From Microbacterium sp. YJN-G (GTDB lineage Bacteria; Actinomycetota; Actinomycetes; Actinomycetales; Microbacteriaceae), in assembly GCF_015040615.1 (NCBI RefSeq), contig NZ_CP060403.1:1-64000 (forward strand): 64,000 bases of DNA, given 5' to 3'. The translations under genes were made by a program, and so were the position numbers. The notes beneath the pieces were generated by a model. The model was not told the DNA's origin. It saw only the letters and a list, made by a program, of their open reading frames with translations, and made no database searches. This document shows, one piece after another, positions 54,210-63,953 of the stretch (position 1 is its first letter; every line of letters begins with the position of its first letter).

Positions 54210-54262
54210 TGCCGCGTTGAGGGCGGCTACGCTCGCCCGGATCTGCCGCGTTGAGGGCGGCT
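54210..54262. repeat. Two direct copies of a 19-base sequence
   Basis: TGCCGCGTTGAGGGCGGCT occurs at 54210-54228 and 54244-54262, 34 bases apart, in an intergenic stretch. No role is evident. Confidence 0.5.
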
Positions 54263-54313
54263 TCGCCTCAGTCCGTGCCTTAGAAGTCAGATCGTCAGCG
54301 AGCTCGTGAGGCG

Positions 54314-54517
54314 GTGTCGGCCTACCACGAGGCAGAGCTCGCCGAACTCGCCGCGCACGTGGCCGAGACGATCGACCAGTTCCGCAGCGACGTACTCACA
54401 GCCCTCGATGTCGACGAGGTCTTGTTCCAGTACTCATGCGCCGCGAAAGAACTCTGGAAGTTTTGCAACATCGGCGACGCGCAGGCGGCCGCAGTGCAGT
54501 TGCACGGAGCCCCGTAG
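54314..54517 (+). CDS. Small hypothetical protein, possibly a gene remnant
   Basis: A 67-residue frame with a GTG start (weak GTGAGG upstream): AYHEAELAELAAHVAETIDQ, then VDEVLFQYSCAAKELWKFCN. It looks helical and protein-like. The frame is open for several codons upstream, so it may be the 3' remnant of a longer gene. The about 190 bases between it and 54709 hold no gene. Confidence 0.45.
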   Translation: MSAYHEAELAELAAHVAETIDQFRSDVLTALDVDEVLFQYSCAAKELWKFCNIGDAQAAAVQLHGAP

Positions 54518-54708
54518 ATTCACTGGTGGGAACGCGGGGCACCGAGACACGCAAGACGTCCCGTCGACGGAGTACCGACCAGCGAACTTTAGTGACAGCC
54601 ACGCGGCCGAACGTGCGACATTCCGCCGCCATTTCCCGCCCGTGATCTCATGCGACGCAGTCCTCTCTTCCCGGCAGGTGCGACGCCGTGCGACTGGACA
54701 CTCGCGGT

Positions 54709-57700
54709 CTAGCTGTTTCCAGACGCCCGCGAGGCGTTCCAGTTTTGCTTGAAGGCCACTTCTCGAGTTCTTTCGGGCAGGTCGACCGGCGGCAGGTGGT
54801 CGTCTGCTCGGTTGAAGACGTCGTCCACGAGCATGCGGTCAGCGGCCTCCACGTGCCCCTCGACGGCGGTCACCTTGACTAGGTCGAGGCGGCAGATGTC
54901 GTCGTACGGCGCTGCCTTGCACGCGGTCTCGGCGGCTCTCCGGGCCGTGGCCAGGTCGTCCTTCGCGAGTGCGTCGACGACGATGACATGCGCGGTGTCG
55001 ACGATCGCGCAGCCGATGGTTTCGTGAAGGCGTTCGCCATCAAGCAACCAGCTCCATCCTCGCTCACGCAAGCGGCTGAAGGGCACGCCCTCGACTAGGC
55101 TCAACGCAGTTTTGAGTTCGCTGATGCCCTCAACGCCGCGGGCTTCGCCCCGGGCACGCAGTCGACGGAAGAGGTCGAGGTCGACCAGCACGTCTTGGAC
55201 CTGGTAGGCCTTGACCCCGGTCTTTCGGAAGGTCGGGGAGCCGTTTGCTGGCGGCAGGTGTTTATGGCCGGTCCGTTGGTTGTCTCCCAGCCAGGCACGC
55301 AGCGAGCCGAGGTCCGTTCTTGCTCGCGAGCCTGCGATCGAGAAGGCATCGGCCACCGCGCTGCCAGTGACGCCTTCAGGGTGCAGGGCAAGGAAGGCGA
55401 GCAGCTCGACGAAGTAGGGCCTGCGCTTGGTGATCGATGGGGCGACGATGCCGTACGCGCGGGCGGTGACCGGGCCCAGCAGCATCAACCGGGGGCGGAC
55501 GCTTTCGGTGTCGAACCAGTCAGCAACGTCCTGGTCCAGGGTGGGGTCGGACTGCTCGACCTGCCTGCGCACCTGTGCGGGAACTACTGGAGCGAGGGTG
55601 ACCACGTCCTCCGCTGTCGTGGCGGCCGCGGCGAGGTACTCCTCGACCGGTCGTGGCAGTAGTGAGCCCTCGCTGGTTCCCTGAACCTCGCGGGCTCCTG
55701 CCAGGTCGGAGCGAAGAGCTCCTGCGTGATCTGTCAGTGTTCGCAACCCGTCCGGGGCCGCAGTGGTCGTGGGGATGCGTATCGCTTCGCTCTCGCGGGT
55801 GAGATCGACAATGGCCGCACACGCCGACGCTTCAAGGGCGGTGAGGCCAGAGGCGTGTAGGTCCAGACCAAAGGCGGGCGCGAGCAGGCGTCCGCTCCTG
55901 TCCACCTCGAGGAGGAGCGATCCGGGGACCGGCGCGTTGACGGCCACGAGGGCTGCGCCCAGTCGAGCGGTCGCAGGGGCAGCCAGCAGCATCGCGAGCT
56001 CGCTAGCACCGTCGCCGGTGGTGATCACTGCCCAAAACGGATCGGGTTCACCGGTGCCCGATTCCTGGGCGGCGGCGAGGTTCTCGGCGATCGATGCGAT
56101 GACCTTGTCCCCGTTGTCGTGGTGATGAAGGCGCAGGGTGTCGAGCTCGGCCAGCTCCTGTCCGAAGCCGATGACGTTGACGTTCACGAGCACCGACCAG
56201 GGGTTCAGTGCCAGTTCCGCAGCGACATGGCGTGCGAGGGAAGTTGCAGCTTCGGTGCCACCGCTCAGGCTTGCCACACCGAACGACTCCAGATTCAGGA
56301 GGTGAAGTCCGCCGGCTTCGTCCTGGCCGATTGAGACGAGCAGGGGGTACGGGGCGAGCACGTCGGTCGTCGGCCCCTCCGCCCGCAACCGTGTCGACCA
56401 GACCTCACCGGCGCCCGCCCACGGAGCAGGGAGATCGGAGTCCTCTGCAAGATGGAGTGTGACCGTGTCGTCGGCGAGGACCGCCCGCACCAGGCGTGGG
56501 ATGGCGAGCCCTGCGGCCGCCGTGTCGACGGCGAGCGCACGCAATGCCTGGTCGAGCTGCTTGATGGTTGCTGTCATCGGGGCTCCCGCGTGCATCGCCG
56601 TCTTCTCGACGGCGCGCAGCTCTGGCGGGGGAGGGGCGACTGTCTGGCCGGGGCGGCGGTAGCGAAGCTGGGTGTTGCGGTGGGCTCGCACCGCGAGCAG
56701 GACCAGACCGGCGAGAAGTGCACCGGCGCCCGTGAGACCCGGCAGCAGCCAGGGGGTGGGGGTCTCGTCGACTGCGGGGGACGTCGCGTCCGCTGCAGGC
56801 GCCGGCTCTAGCTCCGGCACCGCTGTGTGGGTCGGGTCGACGTCAGGCGTGGGCTGAAACACCGGTGGGACGACGACTTCTGGTAGCCGGTCTTGAGGTG
56901 CCCCGGTCTTGCCGCCGCGATGCGTGGTGTTGGGGATGGTGACCGTCCAGCCGGGCTGGATCAGGTCGGGGTCCGTCAGATGTGCCCCGTTGTGCTGGAT
57001 CGTGTCGCGCGATGCCTCGAACAAGTCGGGGTAGCGCAGCGGGTCACCCAGCTGTCTTTCAGCGATCTCGGAGAGCGTGTCACCGGGTTGCACCTCGTAC
57101 TGCTCCACCGGGTGGTCGGTGGAAGATGAGTCTGCTTCTTGAGGGACCTTGAGCACAGTGCCGGCGACGATGAAGTCGGGTCGTCCGTGGAGCAACTCGC
57201 GATTCAGCTCGACGATCTCGGTGTAGCGCCCGCCCTCGCCGAGCATGCGTTCGGCAATCCGCCACAAGCTGTCGCCCCGTTTGACGGTGTAGTCGGAGAT
57301 CGCCGTCGCCGGAGCCGCGGAGACGCCGGTCGGGGCGGGCGTTGACTGGGCGAGGACGGGCGCAGTGTCGGCGGACTCCAGTCGCGGCGTGTCCGGGACG
57401 GGCGCAGCGAAAACAGCGTGGACGGGCGTGGGCGAGACTGCAAGGGAAACCGTCGGAGTCGCGATGAACAACAGGGCGGCTGCAGCGACGAGTTGGCTGG
57501 CACCGTGCTGCGGGAGGCCGAACCCGGGAAGCGACGGGGCCGGCACTCCGCGTACGAGAGCGACGGCTTCGACGACCACCGAGACTGCGACCACGATCCA
57601 CGCCGTCCACGCGGCCACGGCGATGACGGTGAGGGCGAGGGTGCCGTCGTCCGGGCGGGACAGCAACACTCTCAGCTCGCTGAGCTCGATGTCCGACGGG

Positions 57701-57807
57701 CGCGCGCCGATCGTGATCAGCATGAGCGGCATGCCGATCACGAGGAGCAGGACGACCAGCGTGGCCGCAAGTCCGTGGAGTCTCTGGCGAAGCGCGGGCG
57801 GGGTCAT
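54709..57807 (-). CDS. LysM-BTAD membrane protein of Tad cluster 2
   Basis: A 1032-residue paralogue of the protein at 18161-21484 with the same order: N-terminal helices (about 12-32, 62-85, 108-125), LysM 1 (TVKRGDSLWRIAERMLGEGG, about 172-225), LysM 2 (VQPGDTLSEIAERQLGDPL, about 237-292), linker, helix (LLPGLTGAGALLAGLVLL, about 355-375), a large cytoplasmic region, and a C-terminal winged helix plus BTAD (from about 770). The gene overlaps the TadG-like gene by four bases and ends cluster 2. Sequence divergence from its paralogue is large, so this is an old duplication or independent acquisition. Confidence 0.85.
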   Translation of the reverse strand: MTPPALRQRLHGLAATLVVLLLVIGMPLMLITIGARPSDIELSELRVLLSRPDDGTLALTVIAVAAWTAWIVVAVSVVVEAVALVRGVPAPSLPGFGLPQHGASQLVAAAALLFIATPTVSLAVSPTPVHAVFAAPVPDTPRLESADTAPVLAQSTPAPTGVSAAPATAISDYTVKRGDSLWRIAERMLGEGGRYTEIVELNRELLHGRPDFIVAGTVLKVPQEADSSSTDHPVEQYEVQPGDTLSEIAERQLGDPLRYPDLFEASRDTIQHNGAHLTDPDLIQPGWTVTIPNTTHRGGKTGAPQDRLPEVVVPPVFQPTPDVDPTHTAVPELEPAPAADATSPAVDETPTPWLLPGLTGAGALLAGLVLLAVRAHRNTQLRYRRPGQTVAPPPPELRAVEKTAMHAGAPMTATIKQLDQALRALAVDTAAAGLAIPRLVRAVLADDTVTLHLAEDSDLPAPWAGAGEVWSTRLRAEGPTTDVLAPYPLLVSIGQDEAGGLHLLNLESFGVASLSGGTEAATSLARHVAAELALNPWSVLVNVNVIGFGQELAELDTLRLHHHDNGDKVIASIAENLAAAQESGTGEPDPFWAVITTGDGASELAMLLAAPATARLGAALVAVNAPVPGSLLLEVDRSGRLLAPAFGLDLHASGLTALEASACAAIVDLTRESEAIRIPTTTAAPDGLRTLTDHAGALRSDLAGAREVQGTSEGSLLPRPVEEYLAAAATTAEDVVTLAPVVPAQVRRQVEQSDPTLDQDVADWFDTESVRPRLMLLGPVTARAYGIVAPSITKRRPYFVELLAFLALHPEGVTGSAVADAFSIAGSRARTDLGSLRAWLGDNQRTGHKHLPPANGSPTFRKTGVKAYQVQDVLVDLDLFRRLRARGEARGVEGISELKTALSLVEGVPFSRLRERGWSWLLDGERLHETIGCAIVDTAHVIVVDALAKDDLATARRAAETACKAAPYDDICRLDLVKVTAVEGHVEAADRMLVDDVFNRADDHLPPVDLPERTREVAFKQNWNASRASGNS

Positions 57808-58220
57808 TGTTCGCTCCCTGCGACGGTGCGGATCAGTCGTGCCGAGGCCTCACCCGTGACGGGCAGGTCGCCGAGGCCGATGATGCTCAGGAACTTAGGG
57901 CGATAGGTGTCGGTCACGTTCACGGTGATGGTGGTGCCGTCGGTGATGGACACGGTCCCGTTGACGCCGGCGGTGGAGAGATAGTCCTGGGCCGCGTTGC
58001 GTGCGGCCGCGGCATTGATGGCCACGTAACGTCCCTGGACTGCCGGTGCGGCCTGGACCTCTTGGCCTCCGGCGCGCGCAGCCTGGCCAGCGACGTTGTG
58101 GGCGCGCTGTTGGGCGTGGACCTGCCCGCCGAGGTCGACGGCCAGCCCGACGAGCATCATCATCGCGAAGCTCGCGTTGACCATCCACAACGTGATGGAG
58201 CCATGCTCATTGCGGATCAT
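57804..58220 (-). CDS. TadG-like minor pilin, cluster 2
   Basis: A 138-residue protein; the ATG at 58220 overlaps the previous stop (ATGA). NEHGSITLWMVNASFAMMML begins the pilin-type helix, then VHAQQRAHNVAGQAARAGGQ and a C-terminal domain (DGTTITVNVTDTY) parallel to that of 23147-23557. The role is as in cluster 1. Confidence 0.8.
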   Translation of the reverse strand: MIRNEHGSITLWMVNASFAMMMLVGLAVDLGGQVHAQQRAHNVAGQAARAGGQEVQAAPAVQGRYVAINAAAARNAAQDYLSTAGVNGTVSITDGTTITVNVTDTYRPKFLSIIGLGDLPVTGEASARLIRTVAGSEQ

Positions 58221-58669
58221 GAGCGCTCCCGCCACGTGTCGAGAGAGCTGCTCGCTCTCGCTTCGACGGTGCGCTTGCCTGGTACTCCCGGCACAGCGAG
58301 ATCCTCAAGGTCCAGCAGGCAGCCGATGGTGACGTGCACAGCAGCGTTCTGACCTACTGCTGCGGCGAAAGCGGCGGTGTCGACGTGGACGGTGACCTTC
58401 AAGCAGGCCACGTCCTGATTCGCCAAGCTGTTCGTGGCGGCCGCGGTAGCGGCGGTCTCGGCGGATGACCTGGTTCGTGCAAGCGACGCGGACCGGGCGG
58501 CGTCAACAGCCGCCGACTCGACTGCCTGGTGGGCAACCGTCGTACGGCCACCGAAGATGATCAGGCCCACGAACAACACGAAAGCGGGCACGGCAATCGC
58601 TGCCTCGACCGATGCGGATCCACCTTCGCTGCCATTCCGGCTGGCTGGGGGACCCATCGGGGATTTCAT
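58217..58669 (-). CDS. TadE-like minor pilin, cluster 2
   Basis: A 150-residue protein with EGGSASVEAAIAVPAFVLFV carrying the conserved Glu, a helix, AVESAAVDAARSASLARTRS, and a Cys-containing C-terminal domain ending SSLDTWRERS, similar in plan to the cluster 1 protein ending VDAYRERR. It overlaps both neighbours. Confidence 0.85.
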   Translation of the reverse strand: MKSPMGPPASRNGSEGGSASVEAAIAVPAFVLFVGLIIFGGRTTVAHQAVESAAVDAARSASLARTRSSAETAATAAATNSLANQDVACLKVTVHVDTAAFAAAVGQNAAVHVTIGCLLDLEDLAVPGVPGKRTVEARASSSLDTWRERS

Positions 58670-59070
58670 GGCGCAGTCACTCTCTCCACCGGCATGCTGG
58701 CGCGTTGCCGTACGACGGGGTTCCAGCCGGGAACGACGCTGAGGCTGCGTCCGGTCACGATGACGACCGCGGTGGCCACCGAGCGGCTCGTTGAGACGGT
58801 GGCATCGGCCAGGACGTCGTCACCGCCGGCGTCAGCGACGAATGACGTGGCAGCCGCGGTTCCGGTCGTTTCGCTGCCGTGTTCGCCTGCAGCTGTGCGA
58901 GCCCCCTCCTGGGCGGCAGCGATAGCCACCTCGCGGGCGTGGTGGTAGAGCGCGGCCTGAACCCCGATGAACATGACCGCGAACAGTGCGGGCAGCAGGA
59001 TGACCAGCTCGATGGTGGCCGAGCCGCGGTCGCTGCGCCTACTGGATGTTGCCGGCCTGCGTCGTGACAT
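58666..59070 (-). CDS. TadE-like minor pilin, cluster 2
   Basis: A 134-residue protein with RGSATIELVILLPALFAVMF (conserved Glu), then ALYHHAREVAIAAAQEGART, and a short beta domain. Its start lies 32 bases inside the end of the pilin gene, an unusually long overlap for this operon. Confidence 0.83.
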   Translation of the reverse strand: MSRRRPATSSRRSDRGSATIELVILLPALFAVMFIGVQAALYHHAREVAIAAAQEGARTAAGEHGSETTGTAAATSFVADAGGDDVLADATVSTSRSVATAVVIVTGRSLSVVPGWNPVVRQRASMPVERVTAP

Positions 59071-59224
59071 AGGTCCTCACCGCCGCGACGACGATGGCCA
59101 CGATCCCGATGACGGCCACGGCCCACAAGACGTGCTCGGTGGTGACCGAACCACGCTCGTCGGGGTCTGCCCGGGCAGTCAGCTCGATCTTGAGCCTGAT
59201 CAGTGCAGTGCAGATCTGGAGCAT
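59039..59224 (-). CDS. Flp-type pilin candidate, cluster 2
   Basis: A 61-residue protein with a leader of about 25 residues, ERGSVTTEHVLWAVAVIGIV with the Glu at +5, one hydrophobic helix and the tail YVTTQAGNIQ. It matches the cluster 1 pilin in size and layout. No own promoter cassette is seen; only 31 bases separate it from tadC, so it is part of one long operon. Confidence 0.8.
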   Translation of the reverse strand: MLQICTALIRLKIELTARADPDERGSVTTEHVLWAVAVIGIVAIVVAAVRTYVTTQAGNIQ

Positions 59225-59255
59225 CGTTGCTTCCTTCCTTCGAGTTCGTTCTGAG

Positions 59256-60158
59256 TTAGGTGTTGCTGAACATCCGGAGCAGCGACGGGGCGACGAGCAG
59301 CGCCATGAAGATGACGCCCAGCAATGAGCCGGGGATGGTCATCCGCTCGCCGACTGCGTGGGCCTGGGCGAGCTCGTCGTTGAGCATCGCGGTGCGCATC
59401 GCTGCGGAGCGGGCACGCAGGTTGGCGTAGACGCTCGCGCCTTCCTCACCGGACAGGCGCATGATGTCGGCGAAGTCGTCCAGCTCGGGGAGCCCGAGCT
59501 CGTCGGCCAAGGTGTGCAGGGCCTCCCAGGGTGGGAGCCCGGACCACCGGGAGCGCGTCAGCTCTTCGTTGAGGCGTTGGAAGACCCACGAGTCGCCGAT
59601 CTCGGCCGCGGCCTCCATCGCCTGGCGTACGCCCGAGCCGTTGTTGCGCTCCAGCGCGACGAGCTCGATGTAGGCGCCAAGGGCGCGGGTGAACTCGAGG
59701 CGCGCCTTCTTCGCATCATCGATGGCGTTGTAGTTGGGCAGGAAGAACATCACCAAGGCCAGCCCCAGCGACGCGAAGGCGGGGATCGTCACTGGGAGCC
59801 CGAGGTCGAGGAACTCGAGGAAGGCGGCGAGGAGGGGCGGGATGAGCAACCCGAGGAACGCGAAGACGATCTTGTCCCCGTAGAACCGTGCGAGCGGGAC
59901 TCGCAGTAGGGCCAGCTCCCGTGTGGGGGTGCGGACCCACACGCCGGGCGGGAGCGCGCGGATCGCCCAGACCCCGATGCGTTCCTTGCCTGCGGCCGCG
60001 GATCCTGACGTGTCTTCCCTGGGCGCGCGGGTCGGCGTCAAGCGGCGGAGGGCGTCGGCGAGGTCGGGTTCTGCCGGCATCACTCGGGCCGTCAGGAGGA
60101 CGAGGCCCAGCCCGACCATGGCTCCCGCGAGCAGCGCGAGCTGCAGCCCGGTCGTCAT
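59256..60158 (-). CDS. tadC: TadC, cluster 2
   Basis: A 300-residue protein. The ATG at 60158 overlaps the tadB stop (ATGA); the longer open frame upstream is only a shadow of tadB. GspF-type landmarks: FTRALGAYIELVALERNNGS, FADIMRLSGEEGASVYANLR, and three membrane segments plus a C-terminal one. It corresponds to 24725-25606. Confidence 0.88.
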   Translation of the reverse strand: MTTGLQLALLAGAMVGLGLVLLTARVMPAEPDLADALRRLTPTRAPREDTSGSAAAGKERIGVWAIRALPPGVWVRTPTRELALLRVPLARFYGDKIVFAFLGLLIPPLLAAFLEFLDLGLPVTIPAFASLGLALVMFFLPNYNAIDDAKKARLEFTRALGAYIELVALERNNGSGVRQAMEAAAEIGDSWVFQRLNEELTRSRWSGLPPWEALHTLADELGLPELDDFADIMRLSGEEGASVYANLRARSAAMRTAMLNDELAQAHAVGERMTIPGSLLGVIFMALLVAPSLLRMFSNT

Positions 60159-61012
60159 CGGTTCGCTCCCGGCTGGTGGTCGAGGAAGCGGGGGAGTGGA
60201 CGACCGATCGCCATCTGCCGCATCCACACGAGTGTGGCGACGTAGGCCGAGAGCAGGACCGCGAGGATGATCTGACCGAACGGGCTTCGGTACGGCTCGA
60301 CGTACGTCCCCGAGACCGCGAGGATCACGAGGACCCCGACGCTGATGATGGTGACCCACCGTGCCGTCGAGCGAGGCTTGGCCCGGTCGGCCTCGACTTG
60401 CCGGCGGGCGCGTACGTCGGCTGCGACCGACTCGGCCAGTCCTTCGAGCACGGCTGCCAGCCCTGCGCCGCGTCGGCGAGCACCGAGGATCAGATTGGCT
60501 GCGACGAGGTCGCCGGTAGCGTCGTTGAGCTCGTCGGCGAAGGCACGGATGGCGTCCTCGGTGACCCAGCGCGCACGCAGCCGAGCCACGAGGCGAGTGA
60601 CCTCGGGAGCGATCGCGTCCGGGGTCGACCGCAACGTGGCCACGAGGGCCTGCTCGAGACCGACGCCGACCGTCAGTACGCCGGACAAGGCGCGGGTCCA
60701 TTCCTCCATCGCCTCCAGCCGGCGGATTCGAGCAGCTGCGGGCGGCGAGGAGAGCAGGGTTGGCAGACCGACGACAGCGACCGGGAGGGCGACGAGGGCG
60801 AGCGCCCACCCGGTGACTAGGAATGCCACCAGCCCGGACACCGCACCCGCGGCCACAAGGGTCCGCGTTCGCCGGGACATTCCACTCAGCCGTACCCGAC
60901 GCGCCGTCGATGGCTTGGATGCGGCGATCTCCACGCGTCGCAGTCCGGCGACGAGCCCGAGGATCCCGGCCACGATCAATGCGCCGGCGAGTGCAGGGAC
61001 GAGGACGATCAT
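60155..61012 (-). CDS. tadB: TadB, cluster 2
   Basis: A 285-residue protein with an N-terminal helix, two helices at about 48-85, a cytoplasmic domain (RLEAMEEWTRALSGVLTVGV; ARRRGAGLAAVLEGLAESVA) and two C-terminal helices. It overlaps tadA by four bases. It is the counterpart of 25603-26469. Confidence 0.9.
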   Translation of the reverse strand: MIVLVPALAGALIVAGILGLVAGLRRVEIAASKPSTARRVRLSGMSRRTRTLVAAGAVSGLVAFLVTGWALALVALPVAVVGLPTLLSSPPAAARIRRLEAMEEWTRALSGVLTVGVGLEQALVATLRSTPDAIAPEVTRLVARLRARWVTEDAIRAFADELNDATGDLVAANLILGARRRGAGLAAVLEGLAESVAADVRARRQVEADRAKPRSTARWVTIISVGVLVILAVSGTYVEPYRSPFGQIILAVLLSAYVATLVWMRQMAIGRPLPRFLDHQPGANR

Positions 61013-62487
61013 GAGCGTGCGTCTTGCTGGGCGAGGAATCCGGGGAGATCGAAGCCGTCAGCGACAAGACTTCGGTAGGCGTCAGGCAACACCGCCGGCG
61101 CGGCCCTACCGCTGCCGTCAGGGGTGAATACGTGCGTGGTGGCGTAGCCGGTGTCGCGTTCACCCGGTTCGATGGCGATGATCTCGGCGACCTGCCGGTG
61201 CCGATGTGAGACCCCGTCGGAGGCCGTCGTGCGCAGGTCGAGGTGCACGATCAGGTCGATCGTGGCGGCGAGCTTGCTGGTTGCCAAGCCGTGGGTGACG
61301 TGGGGCCCGGCCTCCATCGCGCACGTGACCAGCTTGCGGACAGCCGCCACCGCGTCCGAGGCGTGGGTGGTGGAAATGGAGCCAGTCCCGGACTCCATCG
61401 CCTTGATCATCGCCCAGATCTCCCTGCCTCGGACCTCGCCGACGATCTGGCGCGACAGGTTGAAGCGGAACGAGTCGACCAGGGCCTCGTCGAGGGTGAA
61501 CTCCCCGGCCTGTCTGCCGTCGAGGCCCCGCTCGCCCGAGCCTGGTCGGGCCTCCCAGGCATGGACGATCTCGTGGCGATCGAGCTCGTGGAGGTGAAGC
61601 TCGTACTCGGTCTCGAACGTTCCAATGGCCTCGAGCGGGTCGATCTCGGCACACAGGGCGCGCACCAGCGTGGTCTTGCCGGCTCCTTGGCTGCCGGACA
61701 CGACGATGCTCTTGCGAGCACGTACGGCGGCGCGAAGGAAGGAGGCCGCGGCCGGTGACAGCATGTCTCGGTCGACGAGCTCGTCGAGCGTGATGCTCAT
61801 CAGGCGGTGGCGGCGGATCACGACCGACGGCCGAGGAGTCACCCACGCCGCAGCGGCGAGCCTGGCACCGCCGTCGAGGCGCAGGTGCAGCTTCGGCTGG
61901 GCCGCGGAGAATCCGCGGGCATTGACCTCACTCCGGGAGGCGAGGAAGACCAAGAAGTCGATGAGCTCCTCGTCGGAGTCCGCGACGGCCGTTCCGCGGG
62001 TCACGGAACCATCGATGAGCTCGAGCATGACTCGGTCGTGTCCGGTGATGATGATGTTTTCTACCCGGTCGTCGTCCACGAGCGGCTGGAGACGACCGAG
62101 CCGGAACAGTGCGTCGAAGACCGCGCGGGCCATGGCGTCCTGATGGGCGATGGTCCAGGCTGTGCCACCGGCGTTGACCTCGTCGGCCAGTGCGCTGTCG
62201 ATCAGCTCCAGAACGATGGAGCGGCCGAGCTCCTGCTGTGATGCTGGGCCAAGGCGAGCCCGATCGGCAGCGATCGACTGGCTCAGCTGCTCTGACGCTT
62301 GAGCACGCAGTGCAGCCACCAGACCCCAGTCGAGGTTTGATGCTCGTGACGGATCCGGAGGGCCGGCGCCCGCCAACTCTCGTCCAACCTTTGGGCTTCC
62401 GAGCGGCGGGATGGGTTGCGCGAACAGCGGCAGCCTGGTGACGTCGGCCGCCTCGACGGGGGTGTCGATCTCCGCCCGGCTGGTCAT
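61009..62487 (-). CDS. tadA: TadA/CpaF pilus ATPase, cluster 2
   Basis: A 492-residue protein with NIIITGHDRVMLEL, Walker A VSGSQGAGKTTLVRAL (about 262-277), Walker B QIVGEVRGREIWAMIKAM, and the His box SISTTHASDAVAAV. It is shorter at the N-terminus than the cluster 1 protein. The catalytic elements are intact. Confidence 0.93.
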   Translation of the reverse strand: MTSRAEIDTPVEAADVTRLPLFAQPIPPLGSPKVGRELAGAGPPDPSRASNLDWGLVAALRAQASEQLSQSIAADRARLGPASQQELGRSIVLELIDSALADEVNAGGTAWTIAHQDAMARAVFDALFRLGRLQPLVDDDRVENIIITGHDRVMLELIDGSVTRGTAVADSDEELIDFLVFLASRSEVNARGFSAAQPKLHLRLDGGARLAAAAWVTPRPSVVIRRHRLMSITLDELVDRDMLSPAAASFLRAAVRARKSIVVSGSQGAGKTTLVRALCAEIDPLEAIGTFETEYELHLHELDRHEIVHAWEARPGSGERGLDGRQAGEFTLDEALVDSFRFNLSRQIVGEVRGREIWAMIKAMESGTGSISTTHASDAVAAVRKLVTCAMEAGPHVTHGLATSKLAATIDLIVHLDLRTTASDGVSHRHRQVAEIIAIEPGERDTGYATTHVFTPDGSGRAAPAVLPDAYRSLVADGFDLPGFLAQQDARS

Positions 62488-63245
62488 CGAATGGCCTCCG
62501 CCAACTCGATGCGCTCGCTCGCGATGCGTGCCTGGATCCCCTCAATGGTCGCCCGCAGACTCCGTACGAGCGGACCGGTTTCGAAGCGCCGAGGGGGAGC
62601 GGCTCCACGGTGGTAGACGGCTGCGGCATCCCTGTCATCGGCGACAGCGCCGACCACCGGGAGTCCCAGCACGGACGCCACCTCCCTGCGGGAGTAGGGC
62701 TGGCCCTCACCCACGAGCAGGACGCATGCATCACGCCATGTGGCGGCCTTCCTCACCGTCTCGGACCACGATCGCGCCGCAGCCAGGGCTGGGAGCGTGG
62801 TCTGGGTGACAAGGAGAGACACGTCTGCGTTCGCGAGCAGCGGTTCGGGCGACCCAACCAGACCGAGACGACCGGCGTCGACGATCACGTCCTGACCAGT
62901 GGCGTCGAGATCGGCCAACGCTCCCGCCAGTGGCTGCCACAGGTCGCGCAGGCCCGCGGACTGAGCGTGAGATCGGGTGCCAGCGATGAACCCCGCCGCT
63001 GAGCCTTCAAACCGCTGGACCACCCCCGGTAGCGCGTCGGTAATGTCGTACGACGACAAGGCGAGCTCGATCAGCCCGGAGTCGTACTCCCGTGTGCCGC
63101 GGAAGAAGCCGGCCAGAAGCCCCGAGCCTCCCGTCGGATCGGCCTCGACGAGCAGCACAGGTCGCGGCCAGACGAGCGTCAGGCCCAGTGCGGTCGTGGT
63201 GACACCCGGCGACCCGGACGCCGAGGTGAGCGCGATGACCGACAT
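62484..63245 (-). CDS. TadZ/CpaE-like protein, cluster 2
   Basis: A 253-residue protein; the ATG at 63245 overlaps the expected ribosome site spacing after AGGTGAGG. The P-loop is degenerate (SASGSPGVTTTALG) as in the cluster 1 protein, with VIVDAGRLG as switch II. It overlaps tadA by four bases. Confidence 0.82.
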   Translation of the reverse strand: MSVIALTSASGSPGVTTTALGLTLVWPRPVLLVEADPTGGSGLLAGFFRGTREYDSGLIELALSSYDITDALPGVVQRFEGSAAGFIAGTRSHAQSAGLRDLWQPLAGALADLDATGQDVIVDAGRLGLVGSPEPLLANADVSLLVTQTTLPALAAARSWSETVRKAATWRDACVLLVGEGQPYSRREVASVLGLPVVGAVADDRDAAAVYHRGAAPPRRFETGPLVRSLRATIEGIQARIASERIELAEAIR

Positions 63246-63249
63246 GACC

Positions 63250-63924
63250 TCACCTGTCCCGGGAATCAAGGATGAGCGCGACGTTGCCGGTGGCGGCGCG
63301 TGCGGCGAGCACGGTGGCGTCGGCATGCGGGACCAGTACGTCGACGACCAAGACGCCGCTCTCGGAGTCGTAGTTGACCTCCACGACCTCGGCATCGTTG
63401 AACGCCGGAGGTCCCGACGACTGCTCACCACCGGGGGGTGGGGTGACCACGAGCCGGACCCGGTCTCCGGCCTGCAGCGCCATTCCCGGTGACTGGGCTG
63501 GCGAGAGGGCAACCCCGACGATCGATGCCCCGTCCTCGGGAACCGTCTCCGTAGTGGTGGCCCCAGCCGTGATCAGCCCGCCCTCAGCGATGTCGAGCGC
63601 GGCCCGCTTCCCGACAAGGTCGTCGAACGCGGAGGCAGCCACGGGGGAGAGGGCTGGATCAGCGCTGATCCGGACCCGCGCGAGGTCGTCTTCCGTGATC
63701 AGTGAGCCGCGCTCGATGGTGGACCGCGCGACCAGGACCTCCTGCGTGTTCGTGGTCGACGTCCACGCCCAAGCGGCGAGCAGTGCCCCGAGACAGATCG
63801 CGGCGACAGCACCCGCCACCAAGGCTGGCCGACGTCGGAGCTTGGGAGGCGGTACCAGTGGAGGGGAGGGCGGTGTCGACCCGCTCTCGACGCTCCTACC
63901 GTTCCTCGTGGTGGTGCTGGTCAT
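63250..63924 (-). CDS. CpaB/SAF-domain protein, cluster 2
   Basis: A 224-residue protein with a Pro-rich N-terminus, one helix (about 34-53) and a SAF domain (RSTIERGSLITEDDLARVRI; KRAALDIAEGGLITAGATT). Four bases separate it from the TadZ-like gene. It is the counterpart of 28909-29595. Confidence 0.84.
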   Translation of the reverse strand: MTSTTTRNGRSVESGSTPPSPPLVPPPKLRRRPALVAGAVAAICLGALLAAWAWTSTTNTQEVLVARSTIERGSLITEDDLARVRISADPALSPVAASAFDDLVGKRAALDIAEGGLITAGATTTETVPEDGASIVGVALSPAQSPGMALQAGDRVRLVVTPPPGGEQSSGPPAFNDAEVVEVNYDSESGVLVVDVLVPHADATVLAARAATGNVALILDSRDR

Positions 63925-63953
63925 GTTCGATACCTCTCCGGTCGCGGTGCCCG

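Noticed and set aside
60159..61163. N-terminal extension of the cluster 2 tadC frame
   Set aside because: It is an antiphase reading of tadB; the true ATG at 60158 overlaps the tadB stop.
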